Source of the DNA: Poa pratensis
Lineage: Eukaryota; Streptophyta; Magnoliopsida; Poales; Poaceae
DNA: 64,000 bases
NCBI GenBank assembly: GCA_947311845.1
Contig: CAMZMU010000052.1
Location: 139,825,733-139,889,732 of the forward strand
Reading direction: 5' to 3'
Shown: positions 12,614 through 23,353 of the stretch, piece after piece
Position numbering within the stretch: position 1 is the stretch's first letter
How the letters are laid out: every line of letters starts with the position of its first letter
Made by a program: the position numbers and the translations under genes
The notes under the pieces: model-generated
Seen by the model: the letters and a program-made list of their open reading frames with translations, nothing else
Database searches by the model: none
What the model was told of the DNA's origin: nothing

Positions 12614-12926
12614 ATCATAGCTGCGAAGGTTTATCCAAGTAGATCACAACAAAGTCAACATCACCAACTTGTGCTAACACCTAAGCTTGGGGAGGTTGCA
12701 CCTACGTGAACATCATCTTATCCATCTTTACCTTCAAAGCAAAATTATTTGTTTTGTCATTGTCTTGCATTTGTAATTCGGTTTGCATTTGTGAGACTCA
12801 TTTTATTTTCAGTTTTGCATAAAAAATTAAAAAATACATAAAAACTTGCATAATGGAAAAGAGAACCTTTTGGCCTTTTAGTGTTTAGAACTTTCCTCAA
12901 GATATGAATATCCCTGTTGAGAATGT

Positions 12927-14137
12927 GTGGTAGATCCTAATATCATGAAAGCTATTTATGAATATTGTTTTTATGGGAAACCAAAAGAAGATCATATACT
13001 CCATCTGAAGAAGTTTGATGAAAGGTGCAAAATGTTAAATTTGAGCTATGCTAGTGTCAAAATTAAGCTTTTTCCTTACTCTCTAGGTGGAAAAGACTTA
13101 GAGTGGATATTAAAATGGCCACCTGGAAATTTTAGCACTTGGTTTAACTTGAAAGCGGCTTTCATTGAAAGATTTTGTTCCACTGAAAAGATTTGTAATC
13201 TTAGACAAGTTCTTATCACCTTTAAACAAGAAGAGGATATTTAGAGGCATAGCTTTTGGGATGGAACATGGTCTTAGGGATTGGATGCTCATGCATGTTT
13301 TCTATAGAGGATTGTTTGAAACTTCTAGAGTCTTTTTGGATAATGAATGTGAGGACTCTTTTATGAATATTTCTGCAACTGACACCCTCTATTTACTTGA
13401 TGGTTTGCTTTTGGAAGTAAGAATTAAAGAAAGTTTAGAAAAAGCCCAAGTACCTGAAGATGTGTTTGATGACCGTTATGAAATATTCAACCTTTACAAT
13501 GGGGAAAAGAAAGTTGAGGAAGTTAAAATGCTTAGTGAAGTCAAGGATCCTTTGCTTGACTTAGAAAATTGTAGCTTGCATGAATTAATCTCTATCTTAC
13601 AAAAGTTTGCAAGTGATCCTTCCATCAACACTAATCAAGCTGGTTTTGGTTCCTATATTGCTAATCATGTCTTGAAAGAGAAAATTGCTAGGTACAACCA
13701 AGAGGCCATGATACCACCTAAGCTTGGGGATATATGGATTCCCAAGGTACTAGTAACTATTGGAAAAGAGACACATGCCATACTTGATCTAGGATCTAGT
13801 GTCTCTGTTATCTAAAGAACTATATGAAGTACTTGAATTGAAAAATCTTGAAAAATGCTCTATTGAACTTGCACTTGCTGATGATTCCATTAAACATGCT
13901 TTAGGGAAAGTAAGTGATGTTATGGTAGAGTTACATATGACTTTTGTGCCTGTGGATTTTCTAATCATGGACATGGGGAATAAAACCTCTAGTCCTATTA
14001 TTCTTGGAAGACCTTTTCTTCGTACTACAGGTGCCATCATTGATTCAAAGAGGGGAACGTGAAGTTTCAGTTTCCACACAAGAAGTGCATGGAACACTTC
14101 CCAAGGAAGGGGAACATCAAAGTTCAAGCTCCCTCAT
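12927..14137 (+). pseudogene. gag and aspartic-protease remnant of element A
   Basis: The first frame (12927-13243) reads as a retrotransposon gag core with LKLFP-like and W-rich positions (KIKLFPYSLGGKDLEW). It stops at 13243 and continues in another frame from about 13250 to 13815. At about 13800, inside a DLGSSVSVI protease-like active-site motif, the frame changes again to 13799-14062, which carries LGRPFLRT, the usual end of Ty3-type protease domains. A last frame change leads to MEHFPRK and a stop near 14137. The active-site triplet is DLG rather than DTG/DSG. The protein cannot be made as one chain. Confidence 0.75.
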
Positions 14138-14168
14138 GAGCTTCATCTTCAATAAACAACAAGTAAGA

Positions 14169-14216
14169 AGCCTAGCTATATGGCTATAAAGAAAGCGCTT
14201 TGCGGGAGGCAACCCG
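14169..14216 (+). ncRNA. conserved hairpin block after protease (element A copy)
   Basis: Just after the protease remnant, AGCC-9 nt-GGCT (14169-14185) can pair, followed by the palindrome AAAGCGCTTT and then CGGG-6 nt-CCCG (14203-14216). The same block, in the same order, follows the protease stop in element B (50702-50654 on the minus strand), where the outer pairs are changed on both sides. The role is unknown; an RNA structure used in packaging, translation or 3' processing is possible. Confidence 0.45.
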
Positions 14217-14217
14217 G

Positions 14218-16494
14218 TTATTTTTTGTGTGATTTTCTTTGTGTCCTCTTGCTATAACAAGAGAGTTTGTTTTTAGTTTAGTTTCTGGAATTTTAATAAA
14301 GTGCCAAGTTTTACCCATTTTGGTTTGAAAAGTTGCTTATAGCGTTCGGAGATTTTATTCCTGCACGAATCTGTGCACGGTATGATTTTTAATTCTTATT
14401 CTGTAACTCCGAATGAGCTCATATTTGAACTGTAGTTGCAACTTTTCATCCTCTGTATGCATGAATTTTTGCGGAATTTTTCGGCAAAGTTTGGTAGGGT
14501 AGAAAAATACGTTTTGCTGCTGCTGTTTTTCTGGACAGATTCTGTCCCATTTTGTTTTATGCATGTTTTGAACTTTTATCTTGAATCTTTTGATTCAAAT
14601 GAGTTTATGAGTAGGCATACAACATTATATACTTTCTGGACATTCATATGATGTTTTGTTTAAGGATTATATGCAGCAAGAAACCTATTTGTTTATCACT
14701 ACTAATGCACCCCACAGAAAAGAAAATGGGAGAAACGGTGTTTTGAAGTTTTTTCACAGGGATTGGAGGAGATGCACCAAGAGCTATCCAAGGATGGTGA
14801 AGACCATAAGCTTGGGGATGTGAAGACAACCCCACTGGACCTACACACTCTCGGTTTGCACACGTCTAACTTCTTTTTTCGATCGAAACACTTTATCGCA
14901 TAAACTTGGAGCGTCTTTTTGTTTGTTTTTGGTTTGATTGTTATTTTGTGAGACCACCACACTATCATTTATATGAGAGAGCTACTGGAAATATGGGTTG
15001 AAATATGTTGGATGCTTTTATTGTATTGGGAAAAGGGATGTTTGAGTTGATTTTTAATGATACATATAGTTGCATGATTCATGAGCTTGTTTATGAGTAA
15101 TAATTTGCAAATGCTTTATCAAGAGCTATCACTTATTCATGTTTTGATGCTGAAAGTTATTTTACTTTGTTTAACATGGATTAGTTAGTTCTATGGACAC
15201 TCATGCATGCATCTAGATGGTCAACTTTCTCCCTCTTGCTAGCCCAAAAATTCCAACAAGTAAAAACTTGTTTCCAACACCTTCAACCAAAGTTATTCCA
15301 GTGAGTCCACCATATCTACCTATTGGCTTTATGCTATTCCGAGTATGTTTATCATGATATTTGTGTTATCTATACCTCTGAATGAAAATGTTTATGTTAT
15401 TGATTGTTATGGGAAAAGTTGGTTATATAGCTCTCACGAACTTGATGCACACTTTACTTTTATTGCATAAATAAAACATGACCCATTGTGATTAAGATTA
15501 TGATGTTAGTGGCTTGATAAATGTCCGAGGTTGGGAGTTAGCCCATATGTGCTGTCACATGCAAAGCTTTCAACATGCTCCTTCATCTCATTTAGTTGAT
15601 ATCATGTACTTTTGTTTATGGATGCCTATCATGGTGAAATGAGGTGGAAATGAAGTAGTTTAAATGAGTTTGTATAAATGGTTAGAGAGACGCCTGGGCC
15701 GCTAATCTAAGCCATGCATCATTCATGGTGGAAATTTACTTACATGCTATGGTGAACCGTCTGTGATGCACCTTATAATAAAAAGCTATTCCAATGGTAA
15801 ATAAAAAGGGTGTTGAGGTTGTTCATCTTGTTTGTTTGTCTTGTCATTTTGATATGGGCTTGTTCCATATCCTGGGACAAGAGGTACCCCAGTTGACGCT
15901 CTTGATGATACTATTATTACTTACAATGATATAAACTTGAACTTGCTTTGTTTCCTAAGTTGAGTAACTCATGGTGTAGGTACTTGTATTCAAGGGGCAT
16001 GAGACACCTAACCTTTACTTTATCAAGCACACTACTCATATTTGCTTTCACATTAAACTTTAATCATTCAAGATGCTATGATAGGGGTAATGAGAGCTTG
16101 ACACCAAGAATTCCACATTGCAATCATTAACTTAAGTAGAAGAGTTTGGAAGTTAGATGAAACTTATGCATGCTTTACCTCTACTCACATATACATCTTT
16201 CCAAAGTGTCCACCTTTTATATTCAGATTTTCATCTACACTCTATGACCAATGTAGGATGTTCTTACTTATCATTATGCATACATGTGGTCCATATTACT
16301 ATCTTCTATGTTACACTTTGTGAACTATCATTGAACATCCTTGCTTGAATACTTGATATCACTTCATAAACTATTTGCATATTGCTACTCCTTTGAAGAA
16401 TGAATCATTTGACTCTATGTAGCAGTAGCAATCATCTTTGATATCCATTGTTAGTGCTATATTGCAAAGCCCATGTTAGTTTTATCACCTTCAT
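14218..16494 (+). other. non-coding internal region of element A
   Basis: About 2.3 kb, where pol would be expected, shows only short chance frames. One more TAAGCTTGGGGA motif lies at 14817-14828. No polymerase, integrase or envelope-like coding is recognisable. Confidence 0.6.
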
Positions 16495-16529
16495 ACTCGA
16501 GGACGAGTATTGGTTAAGCTTGGGGATGT
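16495..16529 (+). promoter_or_regulatory. polypurine tract region of element A
   Basis: ACTCGAGGACGAG is followed by TAAGCTTGGGGATGT, directly before the 3' LTR start TGATGCATG. This is the place where plus-strand priming is expected. Element B has the same two blocks in the same position. Confidence 0.7.
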
Positions 16530-18270
16530 TGATGCATGTAAAATGCATACATGAACTTTGCACTATATCACTCATATTCCAATCATATTTGCATCATATA
16601 AGGGTTATATCACTGTTATATAATGATTTTGGGAATAAAATATTTATTTCCTATTTTTATGGAATTAACCCTGCGCAGGCAGAAAACCCTATTTTTTCCT
16701 TTTAAGTTTCAGGGACCCAAACGACGTCCAAATAACTGGAAAAATACAGCGTCATATTTTGGAAGGAGGAAGACTTGGGAGCGAAGGAAGAAGCAAACGG
16801 AGGCCGAAGGCCAAAAGAGGGGGGCCCACGCGGCCCTGTACCTGGCCGCGTGGGGCCCACCTTTTGGCCCTCGAGGCTCCGCTGCCGTCGATCTTTTCTC
16901 CACCGACTTCGTCTTGACCTAAAAACGCCTATAAAAGAAGTCCCACGCGTTCTCGAAAACAAGCGCCGCCACACACAGAAACACGAAAACAGAGATCTGG
17001 AGCTGCAGATTGGAGGGGGAAAACTCCGGCGGGGCGCTGCCGGCGTGGTCTCCATCTTCTCCATCGACATCTCCACCGTCTCCATGATGAAGAGGGAGTA
17101 GTCCACCTCTGGACTATGGGTTTGTGGAAGTAACTTATGTATCTCTCCTCTCTTTGAGCTTCACTAATTAGTACCGTATGAGCTGCTGAACATGATTACG
17201 GTCATCGTTGTAATTCCTATGTGGTGGATCTTTTTGTGAGTTAATATATGTTTGAGATTGCAATGTTTGTTTCAGTTATGATATAGATGCATATTATGTA
17301 CCCCGTTCTTATCTACTTGTTATGATCAAGCATGTTTATGAGAGCGTGTGTGGGTGATGTGTGCATTAGTTGGAGTAACGGGGGGTGGTGAGTGCGGTAA
17401 GTTGACACTGTAATATCGCGATCCACTTGGGTGTTTTACCTTACTTTGTTACCTCACTAGGGATAAACAAAAATACCATGCTACAAGGGTTGTGGGTGAC
17501 TTGCCACTTCTCTGTGACTAGATCTAGCATGTTCTTATTTTAACTTCATGTCATGATACTTAAGCTATACTCTGAGTTATCTTAATTACTAAGGTGTTAT
17601 GATTTAGTTCGCATCTTGGTGGAGTATAAGTGAGATTAATAACCAAAAGATCTCTATGTTAGGACGTGATGCCCATATAATTAGTAACTTGATATCAAAC
17701 TGTGTTGCAATCTCATATGTCAACTCTATGTGTCCATTGTCTGCCACTTTATTAAAGAGAGAGTGCATTTGTGAAACCATGAACCCCGGTCCATTTTTAA
17801 TCATAAGAAACACCTTTCCAACAACTTTTACCACTTTTCCATTTTCTGCCATTATTAAATCCGAAAATACAAAAACACTTTTACATCTTGCATTCATCAT
17901 AAAAAACCCAAAAATATCATTCATCATTGTTATCATCATCCTTGCACATTTATTCACCACCATTGCATATTTATTTCTTGTTTGCATTGCATAATTATCT
18001 TGATATCATTTTACACCTTGTGCTTGACAACCACAGGTGAGGTTGAGGACCAAAACATTTAACTCTGTTTTGTAGGTGACCAAAAAGAAGGATAAGGAGA
18101 TAAATTTTCACTACTGATTCCCCGAGAGTTCGATATTAAACCCTCAAGTCACACTCGTGGGGAAAACACGTCTTCCACTTACTACATACTCTGCACTTGG
18201 AGGCTCAACCTAACCCTGTATACTTTATCTTGCAGGTAGCTACTGAAGGCTATCACTTCTACGGGTATCA
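16530..18270 (+). repeat. 3' LTR of element A
   Basis: It is 1741 bp, starts TGATGCATG and ends GGGTATCA. It is the full-length partner of 10838-12584, with scattered substitutions and 1-5 nt indels. Confidence 0.88.
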
Positions 18271-18275
18271 CTCCC

Positions 18276-18815
18276 CCATACCAAGATGGGAGTGCCTCTC
18301 TTAGGAACATCTTCACATGCGGATTATCCGATTCCCAAAAGGGTTGCAATCTACAAGCATATGATATCTTCGAGATGCCCATCTTGAACTTGCACATTTC
18401 GACCTTGATGATGATCACCGCTTGACGTCATCCTCCATGAGCTATAAGGAATCTTTTTTTTTTGATTCAAGCCCATGGAGAGATACCTAACCCCAACAAG
18501 GAATGCCATACACACATAATGGGTTAGTTCACAAAGCTATATGGACAATTTCTTGCTATACCATTGGATCGCATGATCCCACATGGTATATCATTTGACC
18601 TTTGTGTGTTGATCAACATAAAACCACTCTTTACAGTTAGTCTTGATCAACCTTGTATCTTTTTATCTTCTTGATCATATCAAATATGTACATAATAATC
18701 AATGATCTTGATGGCATATAACCTTGAATCCAACAAATGGAGTTCAAGCGGTGCCAATGGACAAACCTACAAGAATAACTCAATACGAACATTAGTCCAT
18801 AAGGATTGTCATCAC
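18276..18815. other. old repetitive DNA, right part of the host of element A
   Basis: It resumes the sequence interrupted at 10837. No gene is seen. It ends near 18815, where the composition changes abruptly to GC-rich. Confidence 0.45.
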
Positions 18816-19815
18816 ATGGGGCGCCATGCCCTTTCAGGAAGGGAGCGACGAATCCCGGGTCGGCGAGAGGGGCAGTTCCAAGCCGTGTCGCAACTCGCAA
18901 GCAGCCACTGACAAGCGGGCCAATCACACGGTTGGCCGGCCGGACGCTCACGGTGAGATAAATCTGAACCATCGAATGACTGATCGAGCGTCAAAATTCT
19001 GCGATGAACCACAACTCGCTATTTCATGCGGGAATACATGGCCAACGGGACGGCATGGCCCAGGCACGTTTAGATCTACGCGGGCCTGGCACGACACGAC
19101 CCGTGTCGGCCCGTCTAGTAGGTGGGCCGTGCCGTGCCAGCACACGGACCTGGCCTTAAGACCCGAGCACGGCACAACAACTAAACGGGCCGGCACAATC
19201 CCGCTAAGCACTAGTGGGCCAATTTTGTCCCGTACCCAATTTTCCCTATTATTGTGCAAATATTCCCAAAAAGGGTAGTGCTAGGATTCGAACTCTGTTC
19301 CGTAGGGTGCAACACAGGAGCGCAGCCATCGGGACAGTAAGTCGTGTGTGCTACAAACTGAATCGAAATTAACATGAAGGAGAAAGAAGGTGTTTAACTG
19401 AATTTAACAGAACAACGTTTAGACTTTAGGTGGCGCCGGAGGGCACCGCGGCCGCGACTGATTCCTGGGTGTGTGCGAACACGAGAGCGCTGGGTGTGCA
19501 CAGGAAGAGGGAGGAGGTAACATGATCTAATACTAGACATGATCACGTAACAGGTTCAATGGTTAACATGACTTGAGCTTGGAAGGAGGTCGCGAGTTCA
19601 AACCCTAGGAAACTCGTATTAATTTTGCATGTCTGGCAAGTTAAACGGGCCGTGCATGTGCCGGCACGCGGGATCGGCCTACAGGCTCAGGCACGGCCCC
19701 TGCTGGTTGACGTGCCGAGCAGGGCCCGCTAAGGCCATGGCGGGCCGTGCACGCGTGCTCGCGGGCCAGCCCATTGGCACGGCCCAGGTGGCCAGCTTTG
19801 TGCGGGATTACATAT
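18816..19815. mobile_element. GC-rich segment with GGGCC/GGCACG repeats, probable hAT-type remnant
   Basis: Two clusters (about 19030-19200 and 19640-19800) are packed with short units such as CGGGCC, GGCACGG and GCCGTGCC in both orientations. A lower-GC middle separates them. Arrays of this kind are typical subterminal repeats of grass hAT elements. I could not place exact ends or a target duplication, and there is no convincing coding. Confidence 0.4.
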
Positions 19816-21170
19816 TGTAGAGACTAGCAAAGTGTCCGTGCGTTGCAACTGGTCAAATTTGTGATTGAAGTTATCATATTTATCCATGAAGATATATTGG
19901 TTAATGATTTTGCTCTCTTCCACTATACATCTATGCAACAACCTTTACGATAAGATAAATAAAAATTTACCGCATACTTTCCAATGTTTTGTTTACATAT
20001 CACGGATCTGCAGGAGTGATGAAAAATTATCACACACGCAAAGGCCACAGGAAACTGGCCGCCACATCTTAATGTCCGTTCATCAGCTGGAATATAGCTC
20101 TTTTTGGATGTTGATATTCAGCTCATGGAATTGAAATGGGATCCATTACCAAATTAGCCGAGGTATTGAAGTGAGTTTCAATTCAAGTTTGTTGTTTGGA
20201 TGTGCAATTGACATTTGGAATCCAAAAAGAGCAGCAGATTTCGCTTAATGTTTGGATGGATTACTTGTTGAAGTGCACTTGCTCCTGAAGACCAGATACT
20301 TCTTCACATCACCCCTCAGGTTGTGTACTGTTACATGTACACATGCTGAAAATACTGTGTATAATGCACTTGTGAGCATACACGTTGAATAAGGACAGAC
20401 ACATTACGTGCATATGGCCAGACCTGAAGCTAGCTTCCTACATTTCCAAGACAGAATCGTCCAGCTTAGCTACAGATGTGCGGCAGCGAATCAATCAGGC
20501 CTGCTTGATACGAAGAAATCAATCGATGAAGCTTCGAGCGACTGCGACCACCGGGTTTGCATCTCCATCAAGCCGCGGCCAGATTCTCGCTGCCTCGCGA
20601 CCGAGCTCGCGCAGGGCAGTCTACCGCCATCACCTGATCTCCCATCTCCGGCCACCTCCGGCCCAGCCAACCACAGATCCGGAAAGGCACCGGCGTCCTC
20701 TCTCCATCCCTACATCCGCCACGCACCAATCCCACGCGCAGCACGCACCCGTGCGCCTCGCCGCCCTCCCCTAGACCGACCGCCGCCCGGAGCTCTCCGC
20801 CCCACATCCTCGTCACCCCACCTCCGGCGCTAAAGCCCGGGGTCCTCTCCTCCTTCCGCCCTGGCCCGCTCCGGCCCGTGCGCCCCAGCGCCGCCCATCG
20901 TCCTGCTCCGCCCGGGCCTCCTCGCCTCGACCTCGGCTCGGCCAGCACCGCTCTGAGTGCGCCCGGTGCTGCCCGGCTCCAGCGTTCCTCCTGTCGGCGC
21001 GCTGCCGCCATGATGCGCCGCCCGGCCTCGCCTCGTGCAAATAGCGGATCGGTCATATCACTTAGCGGTGGCATAAGGTGTAATATTTCCCAACTCTCAG
21101 GAGTAAATTGGGAAATTCAAAAAACGTACCATCACCTCCTGAAGCCATATTATATAGTAGAGATATATAA
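19816..21170. mobile_element. unclassified repeat with GC-rich core
   Basis: It starts around AGAGACTAGCAAAGTGTCCG followed by TGCGTTGCAAC, a start seen in many grass repeats, and ends around ATATTATATAGTAGAGATAT. A GC-rich core (20540-21040) gives overlapping open frames on both strands, but the peptides are Arg/Pro/Ala-rich with no domain, as expected from base composition alone. I read it as repeat DNA, possibly with a captured gene piece. Confidence 0.35.
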
Positions 21171-22173
21171 AAGTTGGTGTGTTTCTCCCTCAAATTAGCT
21201 ATCCACGTCGCCCGAAAGCGGCCGGCTGTCCGATCGCGCCGTCGGAGAGCCCAGATGCGTTGGCGCTGCTACAGTATTACTGTAGCAGCCGAGTTTCTAC
21301 CACGTCGCCCCGCACGAAATTTGACGCACGCTTTCGCAGGAAACCCCCGCCACTTCACAAAAAAAAACCCGCCAAGGACCAACCCGCAAATTCCCGCAAT
21401 GCCAGGGGCCTCAGTGGAAAAGCGTCCGCAGACCTCCCCCTCCCTCTTCCTCTCTCTCCCGGGCGACTCCGACCTCGCCGCCTCCGCCGACGCGCGCCCC
21501 GCCGCTCCGCACCTCCCCGCTCAGATCGACGCACTCGGGAGCTCCACCATCCCCTCCTCTCCCTCCTCACCGAGATTCGTGTGCAGGGATGTTGCGTGCG
21601 CGCCGGAATCGCAGCCGCCATGCGCGCTGTCCGCCGCCGCATTCGCACGTCGCCGGCGACGCTCCGACGACCAAACAGCAGCGGCGCCGCCGCTTGCGAG
21701 CACCCCGCGTTGAGGTGCGTTTGACGCCGTGCGTACCAGCGCGAGTGCGCTATATCTCGATTCGTTCGATTGGCATCTAGCAGGAAGGTCGCAGCGCCCG
21801 CTGCCTGGGTCGCACGACACCGCCCAATCTTGCTGTCGCTGCCCGGATTCCAATCGCCTCTTCCTGGATTCGACCCTCTCTGTTGCCTGGAGTCACCTCC
21901 GCTGCCGCCTGGAGTCGATTCCGCCGCCCGTCGCCAGCAGCAAGGTATCTTTTGCTGCTTCAAATCTTGCGTGGTGCATGCTTAGTTGTTTGCTTCCTAT
22001 TCTGCTGGGCACGGGTGCTTTCTTGGATAATGCTTCCTGCTAGGTTGTGTGATGCATGTGATGCTTTGGTTGCCGGCGCAGAGATGGTTGCACAGCCAAA
22101 GTTAAGACCGATCCACAACGCTCACCAACTGTTCGATTGAATGACCATGCAACGATATGCATCTGCCTACCGG
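21171..22173. other. GC-rich segment without supported gene
   Basis: Open frames of 100-200 codons occur on both strands, but they are low-complexity (Pro, Arg, Ala, Ser) and mutually overlapping. CT-rich tracts and a possible exon-intron edge near 21944 (CAGCAAGGTATC) resemble a plant 5' UTR or first exon. It may be a captured or decayed 5' gene end. Confidence 0.3.
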
Positions 22174-23353
22174 GGTGTTTGTTTGGGCTTTTACCAGCTT
22201 TCTACTGTAAAAAGCATCCAAATCGAACCAAACACCCCTGCGGTGGCTTCTGGCTTTGCCAAAGCCAGAGAGAAAATACACGGTGAGGAGAAAGCACCTC
22301 TGGAGGAGCTTCGAGCGGCTTCCCGCAAAGGTGTGGGAAACGTTTTCTTATTTGGACATAACGTTCGTCGAAATTTACGAGGGAATGCCACCGAAGGTCA
22401 AACACATTTTCCCCACACCCGTTCTCGAGGATAGGGTTCCGCTCTCGTGTCCCAGCGCCGCCCGCTCGCTACTCCCGCGCCGCCAGCTTGCAGCTCGCCT
22501 CCCGCCGGCGAGCGGCGCACGGCCCCTGACGGCCGAATCCCTCCCCGCATCTGGATATTTCCCGCCGTGGTTGCCGCCATCCAAGCTCGCTGCCATCTCC
22601 TCCCTGCAGTCCCCGCCGTCCTCCTCCAACCCCGTCCGCCCAGCTCACCTCCTCCCTGCTGTCCTCTTCCTACCTCGTCCCCGGCTGACATCCTCCCCGA
22701 CCAGACCTTGTCCCCAGTCGCCGCTCGTCGTCTCGTGAGCGAGGCCTCCAGAAGCTGCGGGGCCGTACGAGTTTCGTCATCTGTGTGCGGCGTCCATGTC
22801 CGAGCTCGGACAAACTACCTCCACGAGCTGCTCTTCAACGCCCTCACTCGAAGAGCCAGCAGATCCGGCTAGCTAGAATTAGTAGTTTCCTTTTTCTGAA
22901 TTTTTTTTCCTGCTGTAGTCCACAGATACGCGCGCTGGGCTAGCATGTACAGAACTACAGATACGATGTACAGTATCACATTGTGTACTCATGAATTGTC
23001 CGTGATTTCTATGTGAACACCATTTTTTTCTCTAAATAAAGGTATATCTTATTTGTGAAATGGTATTTGTCTAATCGTATAGATGTGTATTTTGGAAAAT
23101 CTAGATCATAGTAGTTATTTGTTCTGTTTAATGTTGTATATTCCTGGTATTTCATAGTGAGATACGATTTTACACTTTAATCAGTAAATACATATGTCCT
23201 CGGAACTCTCGAGGTATTTCAGACACACAGCTAGACAACTAGCCAAGTCGCCAAACAGTGACACTCAGAAAAGCAGCTTTCTCTGGACAGCAGCTTTTCC
23301 TGCACAGCAGCACAGCCAGCCACAGCCAGCCAGCCACAGCCCAAACAAACACC
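22174..23353. mobile_element. TIR element carrying GC-rich gene-like DNA
   Basis: The ends form a perfect 16-bp inverted repeat, GGTGTTTGTTTGGGCT at the left and its inverse AGCCCAAACAAACACC at the right. The 1180-bp interior has a GC-rich part (22430-22860) that looks like captured exon sequence, then AT-rich DNA and an AGCC-rich microsatellite (about 23300-23340). No transposase and no clear target duplication are seen. The superfamily is uncertain (hAT or Harbinger-like). Confidence 0.55.

Larger units (their letters stand above)
10838..18270 (+). mobile_element. complete non-autonomous LTR retrotransposon A (Athila-like, gag-protease only)
   Basis: A 7433-bp element is flanked by the 5-bp duplication CTCCC (10833-10837 and 18271-18275). 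It has LTRs at 10838-12584 and 16530-18270, a tRNA-Asp type primer site at 12596-12613 and a polypurine region just before the 3' LTR. Only gag and an aspartic-protease-like segment are coded (about 12927-14137), both broken by frame changes. From 14190 to 16529 I find no reverse transcriptase, RNase H or integrase. The Athila assignment rests on the tRNA-Asp primer and the CTCGAGGACGAG...AAGCTTGGGG tract and is an inference. The LTRs differ by many substitutions and small indels, so it is older than element B. Confidence 0.88.

Noticed and set aside
20385..22872. Overlapping open frames of 100-200 codons in GC-rich DNA
   Set aside because: Frames exist on both strands at once with low-complexity Pro/Arg/Ala content and no motif, as expected from high GC alone.
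23300..23345. CRISPR-like short repeats
   Set aside because: The AGCC-type repeats are a plant microsatellite without spacers.
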